Part shown: one piece after another, positions 5,807 through 10,574 of the stretch | Layout: every line of letters begins with the position of its first letter | Position numbering within the stretch: the first letter of the stretch is position 1 | NCBI GenBank assembly: GCA_016870695.1 | Contig: VGAV01000052.1 | Coordinates: 1 to 10,574 of the forward strand | Reading direction: 5' to 3' | From: Actinomycetota bacterium | GTDB lineage: Bacteria > Actinomycetota > Actinomycetes > Actinomycetales > Microbacteriaceae | DNA length: 10,574 bases | Notes under the pieces: generated by a model | Told to the model about the DNA's origin: nothing | Seen by the model: only the letters and a program-made list of their open reading frames with translations | The model's database searches: none | Position numbers and translations under genes: made by a program

Positions 5807-6691
5807 GTGCCCTCCAAACGTCGCCTCCGCTGGGCAGCGCTCCCCGTCGGGATCGCCTCGGCCACGCTTCTGGCCGGCTGCACCACGTCGCAGCTGCACG
5901 GCTTCCTCCCCGGCTTCGTCGAGGACGGCACGCCCGCCACGAACCACACCGACATGGTCGCCGGTCTCTGGGTCAACTCGTGGATCGTCCTCCTCGCGGT
6001 CGGCGTCATCACGTGGGGCCTCATGCTGTGGTCCGTCATCGCCTACCGGCGTCGCAAGGGCCAGTCCGGGCTTCCGGTGCAGCTGCGCTACAACATGCCG
6101 GTCGAGATCTTCTACACGGTCGTGCCGCTGATCCTCGTGGTCGGCTTCTTCGCCTTCACCGCGCGCGACCAGACGATCCTCGAGACGCAGTACGAGGACC
6201 CCGACGTGTCCATCACCGCGTACGGCAAGCAGTGGGCTTGGGACTTCCAGTACAACGGCGAGCAGGAGGACAACTCCGACGCCGTCTACAGCATGGGTGT
6301 CCAGGCGCAGGAGACCTCCGACGGCTACGACCTCGACGACGTCCCCACGCTGTACCTGCCGGTCGACAAGACGGTGCAGATCGAGCTCCGCTCGCGCGAC
6401 GTCATCCACTCCTTCTGGATCGTCGACTTCCTCTACAAGAAGGACATGTACATCGGGCGCGAGAACTACTGGTCCTTCACGCCGACCCGCGAGGGCACGT
6501 ACGAAGGCAAGTGCGCCGAACTGTGCGGCGAGTACCACTCCGCGATGCTGTTCAACGTCAAGGTCGTGAGCGAGCAGGAGTACGAGGACTACCTCGACAC
6601 CCTGCGGGCGGCCGGTGACGTGGGCGACATCAGCGACCTGCAGCGACTGCAGAACCTCAGCACGACGGTTGCCACCGAAGGGAACGAGTGA
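5807..6691 (+). CDS. ctaC: Cytochrome c oxidase subunit II
   Basis: Subunit II of the aa3 oxidase accepts electrons from cytochrome c at its CuA centre on the outer face of the membrane. The 294-residue protein begins with a lipoprotein signal peptide: basic VPSKRRLRW, a hydrophobic core and the lipobox LLAGC with Cys25 as the lipidated residue. Two membrane helices follow, about 53-79 and 97-118. The cupredoxin domain contains [10 protein letters not shown] (141-150), the aromatic electron-entry region. All CuA ligands are present: His201, Cys236, Glu238, Cys240, His244 and Met247 in [12 protein letters not shown]. The GTG start is six bases after GGAAAGG and gives a proper signal peptide. 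The gene ends next to ctaD, with the stop TGA at 6689-6691 and the ctaD ATG at 6694. A separate promoter with a dyad lies upstream. Confidence 0.97.
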   Translation: MPSKRRLRWAALPVGIASATLLAGCTTSQLHGFLPGFVEDGTPATNHTDMVAGLWVNSWIVLLAVGVITWGLMLWSVIAYRRRKGQSGLPVQLRYNMPVEIFYTVVPLILVVGFFAFTARDQTILETQYEDPDVSITAYGKQWAWDFQYNGEQEDNSDAVYSMGVQAQETSDGYDLDDVPTLYLPVDKTVQIELRSRDVIHSFWIVDFLYKKDMYIGRENYWSFTPTREGTYEGKCAELCGEYHSAMLFNVKVVSEQEYEDYLDTLRAAGDVGDISDLQRLQNLSTTVATEGNE

Positions 6692-6693
6692 TC

Positions 6694-8457
6694 ATGGCGA
6701 CGACGCTTCCTCTGCAGGAGAAGGGCGCCGGGCGACCGACGACCCTCCCGCCGCGTCAGGCCGCTCTGCTCAGCACCACGCGTGTCGAACAGAAGGGCAA
6801 CCTGGTCGTCAAGTGGATCACCTCCACCGACCACAAGACCATCGGGTACATGTACCTGATCGCGTCCGTCATCTTCTTCATGCTCGGCGGCGTGATGGCG
6901 CTCATCATCCGCGCGGAGCTGTTCGAGCCGGGCATGCAGATCATCCCGACCAAAGAGCAGTACAACCAGCTGTTCACGATGCACGGCACGATCATGCTGC
7001 TCATGTTCGCGACTCCGCTGTTCGCGGGCTTCGCCAACGCGCTCCTGCCGCTGCAGATCGGCGCACCCGACGTCGCCTTCCCGCGTCTGAACGCCTTCGC
7101 CTTCTGGCTCTTCCTGTTCGGGTCGACCATCGCCGTCTCCGGCTTCCTCACTCCGCAGGGCGCGGCCGGCTTCGGCTGGTTCGCCTATCAGCCGCTCGCC
7201 AATGCGAGCTTCTCACCCGGCGTCGGAGGAAACCTCTGGATGCTGGGTCTGGGCATCAGCGGCTTCGGCACCATCCTCGGCGCGGTGAACTTCATCACCA
7301 CGATCCTCACGATGCGCGCCCCGGGTATGACGATGTGGCGCATGCCGATCTTCACCTGGAACACCCTCATCACGAGCATCCTCGTGCTGCTGGCCTTCCC
7401 GGTCCTGGCCGCCGCGATCTTCGCCGCCGCCGCCGACCGCGTGCTCGGCGCCCAGATCTACAACCCCGAGAACGGCGGCGTCCTGCTCTGGCAGCACCTG
7501 TTCTGGTTCTTCGGGCACCCCGAGGTGTACATCATCGCGCTGCCGTTCTTCGGCATCGTCTCGGAGATCTTCCCGGTCTTCAGCCGCAAGCCGATCTTCG
7601 GCTACAAGACGCTCGTGTACGCGACGATCGCCATCGCGGCGCTCTCGGTCGCGGTGTGGGCTCACCACATGTACGTCACCGGCGGTGTGCTCCTGCCCTT
7701 CTTCGCCCTGATGACGATGCTCATCGCGGTGCCCACCGGCGTGAAGATCTTCAACTGGATCGGCACCATGTGGCGTGGATCGGTGACGTTCGAGACCCCG
7801 ATGGTCTTCGCGCTCGGCTTCCTCGTGTCGTTCGTCTTCGGTGGCCTCACCGGCGTCATCCTCGCGTCGCCGCCGCTGGACTTCCACCTGTCGGACTCGT
7901 ACTTCGTCGTCGCCCACTTCCACTACGTCGTCTTCGGCACCGTCGTCTTCGCGATGTTCGCCGGCTTCTACTTCTGGTGGCCCAAGTGGACGGGCAAGAT
8001 GCTCAACGAGCGTCTCGGCATGGTCCACTTCTGGATGCTGTTCGTGGGCTTCCACATGACGTTCCTCATCCAGCACTGGCTGGGCGTCGACGGCATGGTC
8101 CGTCGTTACGCCGACTACGCGGCCGCTGACGGCTGGCAGTGGGAGAACCAGGTCTCGACGATCGGCTCGATGATCCTCGGCGCATCGATGATCCCGTTCC
8201 TCCTGAACGTCTGGATCACCGCCCGCAAGGCGCCGCGCGTGACCGTCGACGACCCGTGGGGCTACGGCGCCTCCCTCGAGTGGGCCACCTCGTGCCCGCC
8301 GCCGCGTCACAACTTCACGTCCATCCCGCGCATCCGCAGCGAGCGGCCCGCGTTCGACCTGAACCACCCCGAGGCCGGCATCCCGGTCGGTGTGGGCCCG
8401 GCGAAGGACGCTCCGGACGCCCCGGTCGTCGACGCCGCTGCTGGAGAGGTGAAGTAA
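6694..8457 (+). CDS. ctaD: Cytochrome c oxidase subunit I
   Basis: Subunit I is the catalytic core of the aa3 oxidase, with haem a and the haem a3-CuB site where O2 is reduced and protons are pumped. The protein has 587 residues from the ATG and about 12 membrane helices. Ligands are all visible: His97 and His410 (haem a), His408 (haem a3), His275, His324 and His325 (CuB), and Tyr279 of the GHPEVY motif, which is normally cross-linked to the CuB histidine. D-channel Asp126 ([11 protein letters not shown]) and Glu277, and K-channel Lys351, are also there, so this is a proton-pumping A-type enzyme. ATG 6694 was preferred to GTG 6688, which overlaps the ctaC stop; the upstream GAAGGG (6678-6683) suits the ATG better. 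The C-terminal 30 residues are polar and probably cytoplasmic. Confidence 0.97.
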   Translation: MATTLPLQEKGAGRPTTLPPRQAALLSTTRVEQKGNLVVKWITSTDHKTIGYMYLIASVIFFMLGGVMALIIRAELFEPGMQIIPTKEQYNQLFTMHGTIMLLMFATPLFAGFANALLPLQIGAPDVAFPRLNAFAFWLFLFGSTIAVSGFLTPQGAAGFGWFAYQPLANASFSPGVGGNLWMLGLGISGFGTILGAVNFITTILTMRAPGMTMWRMPIFTWNTLITSILVLLAFPVLAAAIFAAAADRVLGAQIYNPENGGVLLWQHLFWFFGHPEVYIIALPFFGIVSEIFPVFSRKPIFGYKTLVYATIAIAALSVAVWAHHMYVTGGVLLPFFALMTMLIAVPTGVKIFNWIGTMWRGSVTFETPMVFALGFLVSFVFGGLTGVILASPPLDFHLSDSYFVVAHFHYVVFGTVVFAMFAGFYFWWPKWTGKMLNERLGMVHFWMLFVGFHMTFLIQHWLGVDGMVRRYADYAAADGWQWENQVSTIGSMILGASMIPFLLNVWITARKAPRVTVDDPWGYGASLEWATSCPPPRHNFTSIPRIRSERPAFDLNHPEAGIPVGVGPAKDAPDAPVVDAAAGEVK

Positions 8458-8461
8458 GTCC

Positions 8462-8878
8462 ATGCGCACCAATGTCGGACTGTGGTGGATCCTCACCGCG
8501 TTCTTCTTCGCCGTCGCGGTCATGTACGCCGTGTGGAACGTCATCAGCCACGGCTCGGTTGAGTGGGTCGGCACCGTCGCCCTCGTCTTCACGGGCCTCA
8601 TGGGCACGATGATCGCCTTCTACCTGAGTCGGCTCCAGAAGGCCCAGGGCGGCGAGCTGCCCGAGGACATCCTCACCGCGGACATCGACGACGGCGACCC
8701 CGAGATGGGCGAGTACAGCCCCTGGTCGTGGTGGCCCATCGTGCTCGCGGCCTCGGCCGCGATCGCCGCCATGGGTCTCGCGGTCGGCAGCTGGCTCGTC
8801 CCGATCGGCTTCGGCGTCTTCGCGATCGCCATCGTCGGCTGGGTGTACGAGTACTACCGCGGGTACTTCGCGCGCTGA
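8462..8878 (+). CDS. ctaF: Cytochrome c oxidase subunit IV, actinobacterial type
   Basis: CtaF is a small accessory subunit of the actinobacterial aa3 oxidase, found in the bc1-aa3 supercomplex. The 138-residue protein has four predicted membrane helices, about 7-28, 35-57, 91-110 and 113-131. The first pair is separated from the second by a polar loop containing LPEDILTADIDDGDPEMGEYSPWSWWP (in two parts, about 66-92), a layout I associate with this family. It starts four bases after the ctaD stop and shares its ribosome binding region with the end of ctaD (GGAGAGG 8443-8449 and GAAG 8451-8454), so translation is probably coupled. It ends with YRGYFAR. It binds no cofactor as far as the sequence shows. 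The assignment rests on position and topology more than on motifs. Confidence 0.9.
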   Translation: MRTNVGLWWILTAFFFAVAVMYAVWNVISHGSVEWVGTVALVFTGLMGTMIAFYLSRLQKAQGGELPEDILTADIDDGDPEMGEYSPWSWWPIVLAASAAIAAMGLAVGSWLVPIGFGVFAIAIVGWVYEYYRGYFAR

Positions 8879-8882
8879 TCCC

Positions 8883-9674
8883 GTGCCCCTCCGGCTGAAC
8901 GTCGCCGCCGTCTCCGACGCCGGTGCCCACCGTCCCACCAACCAGGACGCCGCCTTCGCGGCGTCCTGGGGTGCGGCGGTGGCTGACGGCGTCGGGGGAG
9001 GACCGTCGGGAGACCTGGCCTCGGCGGCGCTGATCCACCGCCTCGTGGCGACACGGGGGACGGAGATGGATGCCGACGACCTCCTCGTCCGTATCCGCGA
9101 GGCCAACTGGGACATCCGCGCCCACGTCGAGCGCGATCCCGCCCTGCAGGGCATGGCCACCACGTTCACGGGAGTCTTCCTCGCGGCCTCCGGCGACCTG
9201 CTCCTGGCACATACGGGAGACTCGCGCGCCTACCTCCTCCGGGACGGCGCGTTCTCACGCGAGACCCGGGACGATTCGTACGTCCAGGCGCTCGTCGACC
9301 ACGGGATCATCCCTCCCGAGGCCGCGGCCGCTCACCCGCGCCGCAACATCATCACCGCGTCGCTCGCGGGGGCCGAGGGCGACGTCGTCTCCGTCGCCGA
9401 GCGGCGTCCTACCGTCGGCGACCGCTGGCTGCTGTGCAGCGACGGGCTGACGGACTACGTCCCCGAAGCGGACGTGGCGCAGCTGGTCGTGGACGCCCCG
9501 GACCCGCAGGCCGCCGCGGCGTCGGCCGTCGCCCTCGCCCTCGAGGCGGGGACCCGCGACAACGTCACCGTCGTGGTCTGCGACGTCGTCGATGACGACG
9601 ACCGCGGGGGATCGGAGCCGGTGTTCTTCGGCTCTGCGACGCGCTGGTTCGCCGAGGACGTGCAGACGGCCTGA
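8883..9674 (+). CDS. PP2C-type serine/threonine protein phosphatase
   Basis: PP2C (PPM) phosphatases are Mn/Mg-dependent enzymes that remove phosphate from Ser/Thr residues. The 263-residue protein is a bare catalytic domain. Visible motifs are SDAGAHRPTNQDA (11-23) with metal ligand Asp22, AVADGVGGG (32-40) with Asp35-Gly36, GMATTFTGVFLA (90-101), LAHTGDSRAYLLRDG (108-122), LLCSDGLTD (183-191) with Asp187, and TRDNVTVVV (224-232) with Asp226-Asn227. No membrane helix or sensor domain is seen, so it should be cytosolic. It starts with GTG four bases after ctaF ends, with only a poor ribosome binding site, which points to translational coupling with the oxidase genes. No Ser/Thr kinase or FHA gene is in view. 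A housekeeping PstP would normally have a membrane anchor and extracellular part; this one does not. Confidence 0.92.
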   Translation: MPLRLNVAAVSDAGAHRPTNQDAAFAASWGAAVADGVGGGPSGDLASAALIHRLVATRGTEMDADDLLVRIREANWDIRAHVERDPALQGMATTFTGVFLAASGDLLLAHTGDSRAYLLRDGAFSRETRDDSYVQALVDHGIIPPEAAAAHPRRNIITASLAGAEGDVVSVAERRPTVGDRWLLCSDGLTDYVPEADVAQLVVDAPDPQAAAASAVALALEAGTRDNVTVVVCDVVDDDDRGGSEPVFFGSATRWFAEDVQTA

Positions 9675-9690
9675 CGGCGCTCCCCGCGCC

Positions 9691-9901
9691 CGCCGGGCCG
9701 TCACGGCACGCCTCAGGCGCTGTGCAGAGGCATGAGGCCGTCACGGACGCGCTGTCGCCGCGCGTCCGCGTTCGGGCCACGGGTGCGCCGGCGCGCGTTC
9801 AGGCCGTCACGGGTGCGTCGGCGCGCGTTCAGGCCGTCGCAGGTGCGCCGGCACCCGTTGTGGCCGTCACAAGGTGCGCCGGCACGCGTTCAGGCCGTCA
9901 C
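9691..9901. repeat. 30-bp tandem repeats with related flanking copies
   Basis: Four units follow head to tail at 9781-9810, 9811-9840, 9841-9870 and 9871-9901; the last has one extra A. Each unit reads roughly GGGTGCGCCGGCGCGC then GTTCAGGCCGTCAC. Against the first unit the others match at 28, 25 and 28 of 30 positions. The unit ending GGCCGTCAC also occurs alone at 9696-9704 and 9736-9744, and a decayed form at 9774-9780. The block fills most of the 245 bp between the convergent phosphatase and rhodanese genes. Two small hairpins appear in the third unit and its junction: GGTGC/GCACC (9842-9855) and TTGTG/CACAA (9858-9872). No gene is supported here. Confidence 0.85.
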
Positions 9902-9919
9902 AGACGCCGTCTGCGGCCT

Positions 9920-10324
9920 CTACCGCACGACCATGACGAGCGGGTCGAAGGCACGTCGTCCAGGGCCCTCGTCGGTCTCCCACGGCTGTCCCTCGCGCAC
10001 CCAGTACTCGTAGCCCCCGAGCATCTCTCGCACGTCGTAGCCGAGGCGGGCGAACTCCCGGGCGCCGCGATGGGCACCGTTGCATCCGGGGCTCCAGCAG
10101 TACACGACGACCGGGAGGGACCGGTCGATCTCCTGTGACGCGCGTGCGGCGATCTCCGCGTGAGGCAGGTGCACGGCCCCGCTGACACGGCCCTGCCGCC
10201 ATGCGTCCTCGCCGCGGACGTCGACGAGCGTGAACGAGACGCCGGCACGCTGGTCCGCGTAGACGTCCGCACAGTCGGTCTCGAAGGCGAGACGTGCGGA
10301 GAAGTGGGCGAAAGCGTCGGTCAT
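9920..10324 (-). CDS. Single-domain rhodanese-like sulfurtransferase
   Basis: Rhodanese domains carry sulfur on an active-site cysteine as a persulfide; the acceptor is unknown here. The 134-residue protein is a short N-terminal extension (MTDAFAHFSARLAFETDCADV) plus one domain. It shows FTLVDVRGEDAW (31-42), GRVSGAVHLPH (45-55), and the active-site strand PVVVYCWSPGCNGAHRGA (71-88), with Cys76 as the catalytic residue and Cys81 in the loop. The CWSPGCNGA loop differs from the classic CxxGxRS form, but I recognise it from a group of bacterial rhodaneses. ATG 10324 was chosen over the upstream GTG 10333, since a -10 box ends seven bases before the ATG. The gene converges on the phosphatase gene across the repeat block and appears to be transcribed alone. 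No sulfur-pathway neighbour helps define its role. Confidence 0.9.
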   Translation of the reverse strand: MTDAFAHFSARLAFETDCADVYADQRAGVSFTLVDVRGEDAWRQGRVSGAVHLPHAEIAARASQEIDRSLPVVVYCWSPGCNGAHRGAREFARLGYDVREMLGGYEYWVREGQPWETDEGPGRRAFDPLVMVVR

Positions 10325-10360
10325 GACCCCCACGGTAGGGTCCGCCGCCCGCGCTGCCGA
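10325..10360 (-). promoter_or_regulatory. Promoter of the rhodanese gene, probable leaderless start
   Basis: On the minus strand, TCGGCA (10360 down to 10355; four of six -35 matches) is followed by exactly 17 bp and TACCGT (10337 down to 10332), then seven bases and the ATG. This is the most complete promoter among the leaderless-looking starts. It also argues against GTG 10333, which would lie inside the -10 box. Confidence 0.55.
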
Positions 10361-10387
10361 GACGGCCGAACGTCATCGATGCGCCAG

Positions 10388-10410
10388 TTCCTGCCATGTC
10401 CTGGCGGGAA
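10388..10410 (+). other. Inverted repeat in the rhodanese upstream region
   Basis: TTCCTGCCA (10388-10396) pairs with TGGCGGGAA (10402-10410) around a five-base TGTCC loop, nine pairs with one G-T. It lies about 30 bp upstream of the rhodanese -35 box. An 8-bp palindrome CATCGATG (10374-10381) is adjacent. It could be a protein-binding site or a hairpin; the sequence alone does not decide. The remaining 10411-10500 holds short GC-rich inverted repeats and no supported gene. Confidence 0.35.
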
Positions 10411-10500
10411 GCGGGGGAGAGGAGCCGTCACGGCGGGACGGCGCCTCGGAACAGCGCCGCCGGCGGGATGGCCGAGACGCGTCCGTGCGGACGGGAACGA

Positions 10501-10535
10501 CGAAGCCCCCGGCGCACGAGGGGCCGGGGGCTTCG
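10501..10535 (-). terminator. Terminator hairpin of the gene entering from the right
   Basis: CGAAGCCCCCGGC (10501-10513) and GCCGGGGGCTTCG (10523-10535) form a perfect 13-bp stem with a nine-base loop. It starts 15 bases beyond the stop codon of the minus-strand gene at the window end, so that gene is the likely user. The minus-strand continuation (TCGTTCCCGTCC) is only weakly T-rich. A second small hairpin, CGTCC/GGACG (10480-10493), follows. Confidence 0.75.
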
Positions 10536-10550
10536 GAGGGACGACGGGTC

Positions 10551-10574
10551 TTACTCGCCCGTGTCGTCGCGACG
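10551..10574 (-). CDS. Last codons of an unrecognised gene (partial)
   Basis: On the minus strand the last 24 bases read as seven codons, RRDDTGE, followed by TAA at 10551-10553. The terminator stem 15 bases later is the main support that this frame and stop are real. An acidic tail of seven residues is too short to name a family. The gene runs towards the rhodanese gene but is separated from it by about 225 bp and a terminator, so they are probably not one operon. Confidence 0.5.
   Translation of the reverse strand, partial: RRDDTGE

Noticed and set aside
9781..9901. CRISPR array
   Set aside because: The units are directly adjacent with no unique spacers, and no cas genes are present.
9722..10138. 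Open frame with 10-residue peptide repeats (TGAPARVQAV-like)
   Set aside because: The 30-bp DNA units naturally give 10-residue repeats, but the fourth unit is 31 bp and breaks the pattern, and the rest is antisense to the rhodanese gene. No ribosome binding site or promoter was seen.
10325..10333. Upstream GTG start for the rhodanese gene at 10333
   Set aside because: It would fall in the -10 box TACCGT, which is spaced correctly for a transcript starting at ATG 10324.
10396..10574. Plus-strand open frame from ATG 10396 to the window end
   Set aside because: It lacks a ribosome binding site, starts inside a hairpin, and runs through the 13-bp terminator stem. The codons are Arg/Gly/Pro-rich as in GC-rich noise.

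Overview
The window is about 10.6 kb of very GC-rich, densely coding DNA. It looks like core chromosome from a high-GC Gram-positive bacterium (Actinomycetota). The actinobacterial DUF3043 membrane protein, an actinobacterial-type CtaF (oxidase subunit IV), GTG starts, leaderless-looking promoters and the hisD-nrdR-pyrD order fit Microbacteriaceae, perhaps Microbacterium. That assignment is inferred from gene content, not from a search. No tRNA, rRNA, CRISPR, IS element or prophage gene was seen.

Left part (1-3126, + strand): the last 57 codons of an unrecognised gene, a strong hairpin, then hisD (histidine biosynthesis), nrdR (repressor of ribonucleotide reductase genes) and pyrD (pyrimidine biosynthesis). 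hisD, nrdR and pyrD each have a TANNNT box 6-9 nt before the start codon and no clear ribosome binding site, so each may be transcribed as a leaderless mRNA. A perfect 16-bp inverted repeat between pyrD and the convergent DUF3043 gene is a probable two-way terminator.

Middle (3187-5638): a DUF3043 membrane protein (- strand) and an M20 metallopeptidase (+ strand) diverge from a 45-bp region where two -10 boxes overlap on opposite strands. An ErpA/HesB-type Fe-S carrier gene follows, closed by a good hairpin-plus-T terminator.

Respiratory part (5639-9674, + strand): ctaC, ctaD and ctaF encode subunits II, I and IV of the aa3-type cytochrome c oxidase. They are packed with overlaps or gaps of a few bases and are followed 4 bp later by a PP2C-type protein phosphatase, which looks like part of the same operon. 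The ctaC promoter carries a 25-bp near-perfect dyad centred on the end of its -10 box, a candidate operator and the most interesting site in the window. ctaE and the qcr genes are not here.

Right end (9675-10574): an intergenic stretch with about four 30-bp tandem repeats, a small single-domain rhodanese gene (- strand), a 220-bp gap with several hairpins, and the last 7 codons of a further - strand gene followed by a 13-bp terminator stem.

Overall this is ordinary housekeeping sequence. I see no new multi-gene system. The points worth following are regulatory: the ctaC dyad, the overlapping divergent promoter, the leaderless starts, the repeat block, and the phosphatase coupled to the oxidase genes.
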